Origin: Aquipseudomonas alcaligenes
Lineage (GTDB): Bacteria; Pseudomonadota; Gammaproteobacteria; Pseudomonadales; Pseudomonadaceae
DNA: 64,000 bases
Reading direction: 5' to 3'
NCBI RefSeq assembly: GCF_900156545.1
Contig: NZ_FTNW01000007.1
Location: 124,001-188,000 of the forward strand
Shown here piece after piece: positions 1 to 8,462 of the stretch. Within the stretch, counting starts at the first letter, position 1, and each line of letters starts with the position of its first letter. Below the pieces are notes generated by a model. It saw only the letters and a list, made by a program, of their open reading frames with translations. It did no database searches and had not been told where the DNA came from. A program made the position numbers and the translations under genes.

Positions 1-358
1 CGTCACCAAGTACTTCCTCACCAACAACATCTCCGGCGCCTGGATCGGCTCCTACTTCGCCAACTCGGAGAAGTGGGCAGAAGTGCCGGACAAGCTCAAG
101 GACCTGTTCCGCCTGTGCATGGACAGCTCGCACTACTACCGCCAGCACTGGTACTGGGGCGGCGAGGCCAAGCTGCGGGTGGAGGGCGACAAGCTCAAGC
201 TGACCACCATCCCGGCCGCGGAGTGGCAGACGGTGGAGGACGAGGCGCGCAAGTTCTGGGACGAGATCGCCAAGACCAGCCCGCGCTGCGCCAAGGTGGT
301 CGAGACCTTCAAGCGCTACAACGCGCTGATGGACAAGGCTGGTCCGCCCTATCGCTGA
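1..358 (+). CDS. TRAP transporter solute-binding protein, C-terminal part (5' end outside window)
   Basis: The reading frame is open from base 2 to the stop at 356-358 and gives about 118 residues. It includes a W-I-G-S-Y-F-A-N-S-E-K-W-A-E-V-P stretch, then a helical, charged tail (K-L-K-D-L-F-R-L-C-M-D-S) that resembles the last lobe of DctP-type periplasmic binding proteins, especially the mannitol/chloroaromatic branch of the TRAP family. Such proteins capture organic acids in the periplasm for a DctQ/DctM membrane pair, none of which lies in the window. The substrate cannot be told from this fragment. The gene converges on the reverse-strand GGDEF/EAL gene only 7 bases away. The family call is inference from recognition of the C-terminal sequence. 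Confidence 0.7.
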   Translation, partial: VTKYFLTNNISGAWIGSYFANSEKWAEVPDKLKDLFRLCMDSSHYYRQHWYWGGEAKLRVEGDKLKLTTIPAAEWQTVEDEARKFWDEIAKTSPRCAKVVETFKRYNALMDKAGPPYR

Positions 359-365
359 TGAGCGT

Positions 366-2969
366 TCAGCGCCCTGCGGTGCTTGCGTCGCCGCAGGGGG
401 TTGGCCACAGCTCGAGCAGGCGTGCCGGTCCGGGCGTGGCGAACAGATAGCCCTGGAACAGCTGGCAGCCCGATTGCAGCAGGGCGTTGCGCTGCTCCGC
501 GTTTTCCACCCCCTCGGCGATCACTTCCAGATCCAGCGTCTGGCCCAGGGCGACGATGGTGCGGATGATGGCGGCATCGTTGGCGTCTTCCAGAAGGTCG
601 CGGACGAAGCAGCGGTCGATCTTCAGGCGCGACAGGGGCAGGCGCTTGAGGTAGCCGAGCGAGGAGTAACCGGTGCCGAAATCATCCAGCGAGAAGCTGA
701 CGCCATGACCGCGCAGCTCCTGCATGCGCAGGATGATGGCCTCCACATCCTGCGCCAGCTGGCTTTCGGTCAGTTCCAGCTCCAGGCGCCCGGGGTCGGC
801 GCCGCTTTCGGCCAGGATGGCCAGCACTTCGTCGGCGAAATCCGGGCGGTGCAGTTGTCGCGCGCTGACGTTGACGGCCAGTGGCAGACTGCCGAGCTGC
901 GGATGCCCCTGCCAGGCCACCAGCTGGCGGCAGGCCTCGCGCAGTATCCAGCGGCCCAGCGGGAAGATCAGCTCGGTGCTCTCGGCCAGCGGGATGAACT
1001 CAGCAGGGGGAATCAGTCCGCGCTGCGGGTGCTGCCAGCGTACCAGGGCTTCGGCGCCGATCAGGCGACCGTCTCGGTCCACCTGCGGTTGGTAGTGCAG
1101 CAGCAGGCCGCGTCCGTCGTTCAAGCATTGGCGCAGGTCGTTTTCCATCTGCATGCGCGCCAGAACCTCGGCCTGCAGTTGGGGGTCGAAGAAGCGCACC
1201 GCATTGCGCCCCGCGGCCTTGGCCTGGTACATGGCCAGATCGGCACGCTTGAGCAGCTCCTCCACCGTGCCTTGGGCGCCGGAGAACAGCGTCACACCGA
1301 TGCTGGCGCTGCTGTTGTGCAACTGACCCTGCAGTTCATAAGGTTGCGCCAGGCTGACCAGCAGCTTGCTGGCCACCGTTTCGATTTCGCCGAGCGCCGT
1401 GCTGCCGCTGCCGAGCAACCCCTCGATCATCAGCACGAACTCGTCGCCGCCCAGGCGCGCCAGGGTGTCTTCCTGGCGCACCTGGCCACGCAGCCGCTGC
1501 GCCACCTGCTGCAGGAACTGATCGCCCATGGCATGGCCAAGGGTGTCGTTGAGGTTCTTGAAGTTGTCCAGATCGATGAACAGCAAAGCGCCTTCCTGGT
1601 GGCTGCGCTGGTGGCGCGCCAGGGCCTGCTGCAGGCGCTCTTGCAACAGGCGGCGATTGGGCAGGCCGGTGAGCGGGTCGTAGAACGCTAGCTGGTGGAT
1701 CTGCTCAAGGTTCTTCTTGTGTTCGGTAATGTCGGTGGAGATACCGCATAGCGCATAGATGCTGCTGTCCGGGCGCCGCAACGGCAGCTTGACCGACAGA
1801 TAGGCCTGCTCGCACTTGCCGTCCAGGCTGCGGTTGACCTCCTCCAGTTGCACCCGCTCACCTTCCTCCAGTACGAGACGGTCGTTGTGGCGCAACTGGG
1901 CGACGGTGCTCGAATCAAAGAAGGCTTCGTCGGTTTGGCCGATGACCTCGTTGCGCGGCCGACCGAACAGTTCGCAGACCTTGCGGTTGGCATACTGGTA
2001 CCGGAACTGCGGATCCTTGATGTAGATGTAGGCCTCTACGCTGTCGAGGATGGTGTTAAGGCGTAGCTCGCTGTTGAGCAGGTGGCGCGTCTGTTCGGCG
2101 ACCTTGCGGCGTAGCAGCAGCGCCCCGGCCGAGGCCAGCAGGAACAGGGCCGCGAGTGCGCCCAGCCCGACCCAGAGCGTGGTGGGAATCTCCAATTGCG
2201 GCGGTCGAGCGCCCCAGCGCTGCAGGATGTCGTAGTACGGTGAGTTGGGTTGGGCCTGTAACTGACGCAGGTGGCGGTCGATGGTTGTCAGCAGGTCGGC
2301 GTTGTACCCAAGGCGGGTGGCGAAGAACAGCCGTGCCGGCTGAAACATGATCGGGGTGTTGCGCAGGGTAAAGCGTTCCGCGTGGTAGTCGCCGAAGCGT
2401 TGGTTGGCAACGGCGGCGTCTGCCTCGCCGGCGGCAGTCCGGCGAAAGCCTTCTTCCAGGCTGTCGACCAGTACCAGCTCGGCCGGTAGGCCAAAGCTTT
2501 CGAGCAGGGTGCGCAGGTGGCTCTCCTGCACCGAGCCGCGCATCACCGCGATCTTCTTGCCGCGCAGGTCGAGGATGGAGTCCAGGCGCAGGTCGCGTGA
2601 ACTGTAGAGCTGTGACCAGCTGAACAGTGCCGGTGTCCGGTGGAAACTCAGGTAGCTGGCGCGCTCTTTACTCCAGGCCACGTCCGGCAGCAGATCGAGC
2701 TGGCCGTCGCGGACCAGCTCCAGACAGCGCTGCCATTCGCAGGGTACGGGCGTCAGCTGCCAGCCTTCCTGGTGGGCGATCTCGCGCAGCAAATCGCCGA
2801 AAATGCCACTGAGTCTGCCGTTGGCATCCAGTATCAGTTTGGGCTCGTTGGCGTAGGTACCAACGCGCACCTCGCGTGCCGCCCATGCCTGGCCGCAGGT
2901 GGCGAGCAGAAGGCCGCCGACGAGCAGGGCGATAGGCGGGCGGATTTTGGGCACAAGGCTGCTGATCAT
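366..2969 (-). CDS. Periplasmic substrate-binding-domain GGDEF/EAL cyclic-di-GMP enzyme
   Basis: Membrane protein of about 867 residues that probably makes and/or breaks cyclic di-GMP in response to a periplasmic ligand. Order, counted from the ATG at 2969: signal segment, bacterial extracellular solute-binding domain family 3 (about 34-256), one membrane helix (about 263-287), a PAS domain (about 300-416), GGDEF domain (G-G-D-E-F at 507-511) and EAL domain (E-A-L at 640-642; D-D-F-G-T-G at 762-767). An R-Q-E-D at 498-501 sits five residues before GGDEF and fits the inhibitory I-site. Both catalytic motifs look intact, so either activity is possible. The 2969 start was chosen over an in-frame ATG at 2996 because an AGGG lies 8 bases upstream. 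The methyltransferase gene ends 37 bases upstream. Confidence 0.9.
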   Translation of the reverse strand: MISSLVPKIRPPIALLVGGLLLATCGQAWAAREVRVGTYANEPKLILDANGRLSGIFGDLLREIAHQEGWQLTPVPCEWQRCLELVRDGQLDLLPDVAWSKERASYLSFHRTPALFSWSQLYSSRDLRLDSILDLRGKKIAVMRGSVQESHLRTLLESFGLPAELVLVDSLEEGFRRTAAGEADAAVANQRFGDYHAERFTLRNTPIMFQPARLFFATRLGYNADLLTTIDRHLRQLQAQPNSPYYDILQRWGARPPQLEIPTTLWVGLGALAALFLLASAGALLLRRKVAEQTRHLLNSELRLNTILDSVEAYIYIKDPQFRYQYANRKVCELFGRPRNEVIGQTDEAFFDSSTVAQLRHNDRLVLEEGERVQLEEVNRSLDGKCEQAYLSVKLPLRRPDSSIYALCGISTDITEHKKNLEQIHQLAFYDPLTGLPNRRLLQERLQQALARHQRSHQEGALLFIDLDNFKNLNDTLGHAMGDQFLQQVAQRLRGQVRQEDTLARLGGDEFVLMIEGLLGSGSTALGEIETVASKLLVSLAQPYELQGQLHNSSASIGVTLFSGAQGTVEELLKRADLAMYQAKAAGRNAVRFFDPQLQAEVLARMQMENDLRQCLNDGRGLLLHYQPQVDRDGRLIGAEALVRWQHPQRGLIPPAEFIPLAESTELIFPLGRWILREACRQLVAWQGHPQLGSLPLAVNVSARQLHRPDFADEVLAILAESGADPGRLELELTESQLAQDVEAIILRMQELRGHGVSFSLDDFGTGYSSLGYLKRLPLSRLKIDRCFVRDLLEDANDAAIIRTIVALGQTLDLEVIAEGVENAEQRNALLQSGCQLFQGYLFATPGPARLLELWPTPCGDASTAGR

Positions 2970-3006
2970 GCGATACACCCTAGGTGCAAAACGCATGGCG
3001 GCGCGC

Positions 3007-3618
3007 TCATTCGGCCCAGCCGTACCAGACCCAGGTCAGCGGTCGCGGCCCTTGCAGGTAGCGGCTGTGTACTTCCCTGAGGCTGAACCCCCCGGCCTTG
3101 AGCAGTGCGGGGATGTCGCGGTTGAGGTGACAGCCGCCGGCCAATGGTCGCCACAGTGGCGTGAGGCGGTCCTGCCAGGCGCGTACCCTGAGGTCCGGCG
3201 CGCGGCCATGCTCCGCGAACAGGAACTGTCCGCCGGGCTTGAGTACCCGCCGCATCTCCTGCAGCGCGGCCAACGGATCGGGGATGGTACACAGGGTAAA
3301 GGTGCAGACGATGCTGTCGAAGCTGGCGTCGGCGGCCTGGATCTGTCCCAGCTCCAGGGCAATCATCTCCACCGGGATGTCGATGGCGGCGGCACGCTGG
3401 CGCGCCAGGTTCTGCATCTGTGCAGCCGGGTCGACGCCGACGATGGTGCGGACCTTGTCCGCATCGTAGAAGCTCAGGTTGAGCCCGGTGCCGATGCCGA
3501 TCTCCAGCACCCGGCCGCTGGCCTGGGGCACCACCTGGGCGCGGGTCTTCATCACCTGGCCCATGCCGCAGGCGAAGTCGATCAGGTGCGGCAGGATCTT
3601 CTCGTCGTAGAGCTTCAT
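3007..3618 (-). CDS. Class I SAM-dependent methyltransferase
   Basis: Cytoplasmic protein of 203 residues with a Rossmann methyltransferase fold. Motif I (V-L-E-I-G-I-G-T-G) is near residue 37 and binds S-adenosylmethionine. An acidic V-G-V-D follows for the ribose, and V-L-K-P-G-G near residue 125 is typical of the Methyltransf_11 group. The N-terminal Y-D and D-F-A-C-G-M-G segment resembles the METTL7/phosphatidylethanolamine-methyltransferase-like branch, but the substrate cannot be read from the sequence. Its start overlaps the stop of the upstream NAD(P)-binding gene by one base (TGATG), so the two are probably translationally coupled. Confidence 0.85.
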   Translation of the reverse strand: MKLYDEKILPHLIDFACGMGQVMKTRAQVVPQASGRVLEIGIGTGLNLSFYDADKVRTIVGVDPAAQMQNLARQRAAAIDIPVEMIALELGQIQAADASFDSIVCTFTLCTIPDPLAALQEMRRVLKPGGQFLFAEHGRAPDLRVRAWQDRLTPLWRPLAGGCHLNRDIPALLKAGGFSLREVHSRYLQGPRPLTWVWYGWAE

Positions 3619-4259
3619 CAGCGCCCCAGGCGGCGCAGCTCATCGGACTCGACGATCCGCGTGCCCTCGCCCTCCTCCAGTGCCAGGCGCCACAGTGCGC
3701 GGGCCAGCACGGCGGCCTCGATGCCGCGGTACTTGCCGGGAATCCAGCGCATTAGCGGTGCAGCCAGGCGCTCGCCGAGACGGAACTCGCGGCGCGGGCC
3801 GAGCAGCAGCGAAGGGCGCACGATGGTCAGTTGCGGCCAACCCATGGCTTGCAGGGCTTCCTCGGTCTCGCCTTTGACCCGGTTGTAGAACACCGAGGAG
3901 CGCGGGTCGGCGCCCAGGGCACTGATCACCAGCAGGTGGCGGGTGCCTAGCTCGCGGGCGCGGCGGGCGAAGGCCAGGACCAGTTCCTGGTCGACGGCGC
4001 GGAACGCCTCCTGCGAGCCCGCCTGGCGAATGGTGGTGCCCAGGCAGCAGAAGGCCGCGTCGATCCTGCCGTCGAGTTGTGGCAGCAGGTCGTGCAGCTG
4101 GCCGACCGGGTTGTCCAGATGGGCGTGCTCGGCCAGCGGGCTGCGGCTGGGGGCGAGCACGCGGCTGATGGTCGGCTCGCTGAGCAGGCGATCGAGCAGG
4201 TGCTCGCCCGTCAGGCCGGTGGCTCCGGCGAGCAGTATGTGCTGGGGCGTCAGGTACAT
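3618..4259 (-). CDS. NAD(P)-binding Rossmann-fold oxidoreductase/epimerase-like protein
   Basis: Protein of 213 residues that begins with a dinucleotide-binding loop G-A-T-G-L-T-G at residues 12-18, the mark of atypical short-chain dehydrogenases related to sugar epimerases and the eukaryotic HTATIP2/TIP30 group. No full Tyr-x-x-x-Lys catalytic pair of a classical dehydrogenase is obvious, apart from Y-N-R-V-K near residue 126, which could serve. The substrate is unknown. It is first of a two-gene unit with the methyltransferase (1-base overlap). A GGAGGAACAG stretch just before the ATG gives a strong ribosome binding site. Confidence 0.8.
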   Translation of the reverse strand: MYLTPQHILLAGATGLTGEHLLDRLLSEPTISRVLAPSRSPLAEHAHLDNPVGQLHDLLPQLDGRIDAAFCCLGTTIRQAGSQEAFRAVDQELVLAFARRARELGTRHLLVISALGADPRSSVFYNRVKGETEEALQAMGWPQLTIVRPSLLLGPRREFRLGERLAAPLMRWIPGKYRGIEAAVLARALWRLALEEGEGTRIVESDELRRLGR

Positions 4260-4327
4260 GCTGTTCCTCCGCTGTTCAGTATCAGCTTAGAGCGAATTGG
4301 CAGAAGCGAGCGAAAACTGATCGCCAT

Positions 4328-6031
4328 TTATTGCGCTTTCGTTGCCGCGCTCAAGGCTTCTTCTGCCTGCTGTCGACGCAGCTTTTTCCAGTGTTCGAGC
4401 ACGGGCCTGGGGGCCCACAGCTGCGGCTCCGAGGGTTCGAAGTCGTCGGCCTGCTCGCGCTCGGCGACACGTTCTTTGGCCAGCTCGAAGGCGCGAGCGA
4501 GGTCGTCGGTCTCGTTGAGCGCCTCGGCGAACAGGGCGCGGCCGAAGTAGGTGAAGTCATTCTCTTCGGAACAGCCGAAAGACACCCGGTCGGCACGCGC
4601 GGCAGTCATCACCAGCGTCCTGTCATCCTTCAGCGGCGGGATGAAACCGCCGGAGTAGCAGGCGGAAATCACCACCACCTTGTAGCGGTCGCGCAGGGGC
4701 TGCAGCAGCGCGGCCAGTTCGCCGGCAGGCAGGTCGGCCAGCTGCAGCCGCGGCTGGTCGATATGCAGCTCGTGGTCGCGCGAGCCGTGGCTGGTCAGGT
4801 AGAGGAACACCAAGTCCTCCGGGCCGCTGCGCTCGGCCAGCGCTTGCACGGCGCGGGTCAGGCTCTCGCGGGTGGCCAGCGGGCGATCAGCCAGGTGATC
4901 GCGATGATTGCTCAGGGTCACGTTGCCGCGGGCGCCGAAGCGCTCGCGCAGCAACTTGCTGACGTAGTCGGCCTCGCGCAGGAACACGCTCTGCTTGCCG
5001 TCACCGGCCAGGGTCAGGCTGTACAGCTCGACGGCCGGCGTGGAGGCGGGCAGGGCATCCAGCGCCTGTTGTAACAATCGACCCTGTTGCAGCAGGCCGA
5101 GTTCCAGCGGGTCCGGCTGCGCCGCGCCATTGGCCTGGCGGATCAGTTCGCCATCACGCCAGGTGCCCTGGCTGCGGCCGCCGTCGAGCGTGGTGAGGGC
5201 GCCTTCGCCGTCGTACTGGCCGTTGGCGAACTGGCCCTGATAGACGCTGCCGTCGGCCAGGCTCAGCTTGCCCTGGCCGTGAAAGCGCCAGCGACGAAAA
5301 TCCCCCTGGTAGTGGCGGCCGTCGCTGCCGCGGTATTCGCCCTTGCCGGTCAGCTCGCCGTTGGCGAAGTGGCCGCTCCAGACTTCGCCTTCGCCGCTCT
5401 GGTAACGGCCCTTGCCGTGGAACAGGTCATTGCGAAAGCCGCCGCTGTAGTGCTCGCCGTCTTCGCCCTGGTAACTGCCTTCACCCTGCAGCATGCCGTT
5501 CTTGAAGGTGCCGCTGAACTGCCCCTCGGCGTTGCTGCGCAGGCCCTCGCCTTCGGGCTCGCCACGCACGAAGCGGCCCTGGTAGCGGCTGCCATCCGGC
5601 CATTCCAGCGTGCCGAGGCCGTGGTAGCGATCGTCGCGAAACTCGCCGCGATAGCTGACGCCACCCTGTTGCAGATGGCCCTCGCCATGCATCCTGCCTT
5701 GCTTGAAACCACCCTGGTAACGGGTGCCGTCGGCGTAGACCAGCTCGCCCTGACCATGGAACAGGCCGAGATGGAACTGGCCTGTGTAGCGCTCGCCGCC
5801 GGCGCCCTGCCAGGTGCCGGGCCCCTCGAACAGGCCATCCTTGAACTGGCCCTCGTAAAAGGCGCCGTTGGCGTAGTCGAGGCGCCCTTCGCCCTGCAGG
5901 CGGCCGTCCACCACCTCGCCGCGGTAGCGGCCACCATCGGGCAGCACGGCGTCGGCTGGCAGCAGGGGTTCGCCGTCGCCGCACGCGGCCAGCAGCAGGG
6001 CGAGGGTGAGCGGGGCGAAGTGGCGGAGCAT
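4328..6031 (-). CDS. MORN-repeat lipoprotein with C13 (legumain-type) cysteine peptidase domain
   Basis: Predicted lipoprotein of 567 residues counted from the ATG at 6031. That start is preferred over an in-frame ATG at 6082 because it places a clean lipobox L-L-A-A-C at Cys17. Residues about 33-305 hold around twelve MORN repeats of roughly 22-24 residues (pattern G-x-x-Y-x-G-x-F-x-x-G-x-x-x-G-x-G). These usually form a rigid beta platform that binds membranes or partners. The C-terminal part resembles peptidase family C13: His415 in T-S-H-G-S and Cys458 in S-A-C-Y-S-G-G are the likely dyad. The last 60 residues are helical and charged. Substrate and role are unknown. It appears to be a single-gene unit. 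Confidence 0.85.
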   Translation of the reverse strand: MLRHFAPLTLALLLAACGDGEPLLPADAVLPDGGRYRGEVVDGRLQGEGRLDYANGAFYEGQFKDGLFEGPGTWQGAGGERYTGQFHLGLFHGQGELVYADGTRYQGGFKQGRMHGEGHLQQGGVSYRGEFRDDRYHGLGTLEWPDGSRYQGRFVRGEPEGEGLRSNAEGQFSGTFKNGMLQGEGSYQGEDGEHYSGGFRNDLFHGKGRYQSGEGEVWSGHFANGELTGKGEYRGSDGRHYQGDFRRWRFHGQGKLSLADGSVYQGQFANGQYDGEGALTTLDGGRSQGTWRDGELIRQANGAAQPDPLELGLLQQGRLLQQALDALPASTPAVELYSLTLAGDGKQSVFLREADYVSKLLRERFGARGNVTLSNHRDHLADRPLATRESLTRAVQALAERSGPEDLVFLYLTSHGSRDHELHIDQPRLQLADLPAGELAALLQPLRDRYKVVVISACYSGGFIPPLKDDRTLVMTAARADRVSFGCSEENDFTYFGRALFAEALNETDDLARAFELAKERVAEREQADDFEPSEPQLWAPRPVLEHWKKLRRQQAEEALSAATKAQ

Positions 6032-6080
6032 GGCGGATATCCAGTCTGGGTTCGCGCCGAGTATGCCAGCGCCATAATGC

Positions 6081-6106
6081 AAACGGGGCGCCTGAGCGCC
6101 CCGTTT
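6081..6106 (-). terminator. Hairpin terminator downstream of the MaoC gene
   Basis: Perfect 11 bp inverted repeat (arms 6081-6091 and 6096-6106) with a 4-base loop, 17 bases past the MaoC stop on the reverse strand. The arm ends in AAA/TTT, but the T tract on the transcript is short (GTTTGCATT), so termination may be partial. Confidence 0.6.
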
Positions 6107-6123
6107 CTGCGATGTCGGTCAGA

Positions 6124-6579
6124 TCAGACGAAGCACAGCGACAGCGACTCGGCGATGTAGGCCGGTTTGTCCTGGCCTTCGATCTCCAGGGTGGCTTCGA
6201 TCTTGATCAGCCACTGGCCCGGGCGCTTCTCGGTGATGTCCAGCACCTTGGCGGCCAGGCGCACGCGCGAGTCCACCTTGACCGGTTGGATGAAGCGCAC
6301 GCTGTCGAGGCCGTAGTTGACCGCCATCTTCATGCCTTCCGGGGCGAGCATGAGCTTTTCCAGCAGCACCGGGATCAGCGACAGGCTGAGGAAGCCGTGG
6401 GCGATGGTGCTGCCGAAGGGGGTGTGCTTGGCCTTGACCGGGTCGACGTGGATGAACTGGTGGTCACCGGTACATTCGGCGAACTGGTTGATGCGTTGCT
6501 GATCGATGGTCAGCCATTCGGAACGTCCGAGTTCCTTGCCTACATAGTCTTGCAGTTGTGCAACGGGTACGAGCGGCAT
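6124..6579 (-). CDS. MaoC-family (R)-enoyl-CoA hydratase-like dehydratase
   Basis: Protein of 151 residues with a single hot-dog fold MaoC domain. Members hydrate trans-2-enoyl-CoA or dehydrate 3-hydroxyacyl-CoA in fatty acid and polyhydroxyalkanoate metabolism. The conserved hydratase motif appears as F-A-E-C-T-G-D-H-Q-F-I-H-V-D, giving the catalytic Asp/His pair near residues 38-43, followed by T-I-A-H-G-F-L-S-L-S-L. The start at 6579 was chosen over an in-frame upstream codon at 6666 because a full AAGGAGG lies 4 bases before the ATG. No fatty-acid gene adjoins it, so the natural substrate is inferred only from the family. Confidence 0.88.
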   Translation of the reverse strand: MPLVPVAQLQDYVGKELGRSEWLTIDQQRINQFAECTGDHQFIHVDPVKAKHTPFGSTIAHGFLSLSLIPVLLEKLMLAPEGMKMAVNYGLDSVRFIQPVKVDSRVRLAAKVLDITEKRPGQWLIKIEATLEIEGQDKPAYIAESLSLCFV

Positions 6580-6681
6580 AGATCCTCCTTGAGGATGCGA
6601 GGTCAGTTGTTGTTTTTGATGAACCAGGCTGGCCCTAGAACAGCATGGGGCGGCGGGGCGGGTCAAGCCGAAAGTCGCGGT

Positions 6682-6711
6682 TTATGGAGCACCCTCAGGC
6701 GTGTCTATAAT
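6682..6711 (+). promoter_or_regulatory. Candidate sigma-70 promoter for the cidA/lrgB-type pair
   Basis: A perfect TATAAT lies at 6706-6711 with TTATGG at 6682-6687, 18 bases apart and about 30 bases before the ATG at 6742. The -35 box is weak, which would fit an activated promoter. Confidence 0.45.
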
Positions 6712-6741
6712 GGGCGTCTTTGTTCAGCCGGAGTCTTTCGC

Positions 6742-7104
6742 ATGCTGCTTCGCGGCCTGACCTGGCTGGTGCTGTTCCAGTTGCTCGGCACCGCCCTCAA
6801 CGCCCTGTTCCTGACCCTGCTGCCGGGGCCGATCATCGGCATGCTGCTGCTGTTCGTGTTCCTCCTGCTGCGCGGCGAGGTGGGCGAGCCGATCACCGAG
6901 GCCGCGTCCGGCCTGCTGCGCTACCTGCCGCTGCTGCTGGTGCCGCCGGCGGTAGGGGTGATGGTCTATGCCGAGCAGATCGCCGCCGATTTCTGGGCCC
7001 TGGCCGGTGCGTTGGGGCTGTCGCTGCTGATTTCGCTGCTGTTCGCCGGCTGGCTGATGCAGAAGCTGATCGAGCGCCAGGCGCGGCGCGAGGAGCGGTC
7101 ATGA
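6742..7104 (+). CDS. CidA/LrgA family holin-like membrane protein
   Basis: Small membrane protein of 120 residues with four hydrophobic helices and the LrgA-family motif L-L-P-G-P-I-I-G-M near residue 27, followed by a P-L-L-L-V-P-P-A-V-G-V-M loop. CidA/LrgA proteins act with CidB/LrgB in the inner membrane. Proposed roles are holin-like control of murein hydrolase release and, in later work, pyruvate or metabolite transport. The next gene is an LrgB-type partner that overlaps by 4 bases (ATGA), as expected for this pair. The name cidA or lrgA cannot be decided from sequence alone. Confidence 0.88.
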   Translation: MLLRGLTWLVLFQLLGTALNALFLTLLPGPIIGMLLLFVFLLLRGEVGEPITEAASGLLRYLPLLLVPPAVGVMVYAEQIAADFWALAGALGLSLLISLLFAGWLMQKLIERQARREERS

Positions 7105-7817
7105 GCCTGGACTGGCACGCCGCGCTGCAGGCAGTCCTGCACCATCCGCTGTTCGGCGTCGGCATCACCCTGGCGGTGTATCAGGGTGCGCTGGCGGCCT
7201 ACGAGCGCACGCGCTGGATGTTCCTGCAGCCGGTGCTGGTGTCCATGGCGGTGCTGATCGGCATCCTGCTGCTGGCCGGGCTGAGCTACCAGGAATACCG
7301 CGAGAGCACCTTCCTGCTCAGCGTGCTGCTCGGGCCGACCACGGTGGCGTTGGCCGTGCCGCTGTTTCTCAACCTCAAGCGCATTCGCCAGCTGTTCTGG
7401 CCGACCCTGGTCACCCTGCTGGTGGCCGGCCTGCTCGCCACCGTGCTGGGCGTGGCGCTGGCCTGGGCCTTTGGTGCCGAGCGCATGATGCTGATGACGC
7501 TGGCGCCGAAGTCAGTGACTTCGCCCATCGCCATGCTGGTGGCCGAGCAGATCGGCGGCGTGGCGGCGCTGGCGGCGGTGTTCGTGCTGATCACCGGCGT
7601 GCTCGGTGCCATGTGCGGGCCGGAGCTGCTGCGCCGCATTGGCGTGCACCATCCGGCGGCGCAAGGCATGGCGCTGGGCATCACCGCGCATGCGGTGGGC
7701 ACCGCCCGCGCGTTGCAGGAGAGCGAGGAGAGCGGCGCCTTCGCGGCCCTGGCCATGAGCCTGATGGGCATGCTGACGGCGGTACTGCTACCGCTGGTGA
7801 TTGCGCTGGTTGCCTGA
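7101..7817 (+). CDS. LrgB/CidB family membrane protein
   Basis: Protein of 238 residues with about six to seven membrane helices. It carries the LrgB signature: L-L-G-P-T-T-V-A-L-A-V-P-L near residue 74, then A-P-K-S-V-T-S-P-I-A, and H-A-V-G-T-A-R-A near residue 195. It is the usual partner of the preceding CidA/LrgA protein and begins inside that gene's stop (ATGA). It acts in the inner membrane, in control of cell lysis or metabolite export according to the literature on this family. Transcription probably comes from the promoter before the first gene. Confidence 0.9.
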   Translation: MSLDWHAALQAVLHHPLFGVGITLAVYQGALAAYERTRWMFLQPVLVSMAVLIGILLLAGLSYQEYRESTFLLSVLLGPTTVALAVPLFLNLKRIRQLFWPTLVTLLVAGLLATVLGVALAWAFGAERMMLMTLAPKSVTSPIAMLVAEQIGGVAALAAVFVLITGVLGAMCGPELLRRIGVHHPAAQGMALGITAHAVGTARALQESEESGAFAALAMSLMGMLTAVLLPLVIALVA

Positions 7818-7827
7818 GGATTCGTCG

Positions 7828-8418
7828 ATGAGCTACCCGCTGTTTCCCCTCAATACCGTGCTGTTTCCTGGCTGCATCCTCGATCTGCAGATCTTCGAGG
7901 CGCGCTATCTGGATATGGTCAGCGCCTGCATGCGCCGTGGCCAGGGCTTTGGCGTCGTCACGCTGCTTGACGGACAGGAGGTGGGCGAGGCGGCGCGGCG
8001 CTTCTCGGCTCTGGGCTGTGAGGCGCTGATCCGCGACTTCCAGCAACGGCCCAACGGGTTGCTCGGTATTCGTGTCGAGGGCGGCCGACGCTTCCGCGTG
8101 GGCGAGGTCGGCGTGCAGCCGGACCAATTGACCCTGGCCGAGGTGACTTGGCTGGGTGAAGCCGAGGACGCGCCGCTGCTGGCCGAGCACGCCGACCTGG
8201 CCGCGCTGCTCGGCGCACTGGCTGAGCACCCGCTGGTGGCCGGGCTGAAGATGGGCGGTGTGGTGGGTGGCCAGCAGGCGCTGGCCAATCAACTGGCCTA
8301 CCTGCTGCCGTTCGGCACCGAGCAGAAGCTGCGGCTGTTGCAGTTGGACACTCCGCTGCACCGCCTTGAGCAGATCCAGCTACTGCTCGACCAACTGCAA
8401 GGCGAGATGACCGCGTAA
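7828..8418 (+). CDS. LON peptidase N-terminal (substrate-binding) domain protein
   Basis: Stand-alone LON substrate-binding (PUA-like) domain of 196 residues, without the ATPase or protease parts of Lon. The N terminus Y-P-L-F-P-L-N-T-V-L-F-P-G and the I-F-E-A-R-Y-L-D-M segment are diagnostic. Members are widespread in gammaproteobacteria and their function is not established. The start at 7828 has a TGAGGA 7 bases upstream; an in-frame TTG at 7801 lies inside lrgB and was rejected. It follows lrgB by 10 bases and is likely cotranscribed. Confidence 0.88.
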   Translation: MSYPLFPLNTVLFPGCILDLQIFEARYLDMVSACMRRGQGFGVVTLLDGQEVGEAARRFSALGCEALIRDFQQRPNGLLGIRVEGGRRFRVGEVGVQPDQLTLAEVTWLGEAEDAPLLAEHADLAALLGALAEHPLVAGLKMGGVVGGQQALANQLAYLLPFGTEQKLRLLQLDTPLHRLEQIQLLLDQLQGEMTA

Positions 8419-8462
8419 GGGCTCACCGCCCGGTGGAGCAAGCGGTGGTGTCAGTCAGGCGA

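Noticed and set aside
474..1691. A 405-codon forward open frame
   Set aside because: It lies opposite the GGDEF/EAL gene, has low-complexity Gln/Ala/Leu/His-rich composition typical of antisense frames in GC-rich DNA, and no recognisable domain.
5087..6160. A 357-codon forward frame rich in Ala and Val repeats
   Set aside because: Mirror image of the MORN repeats on the other strand; the regularity comes from the repeats, not from a real repeat protein.
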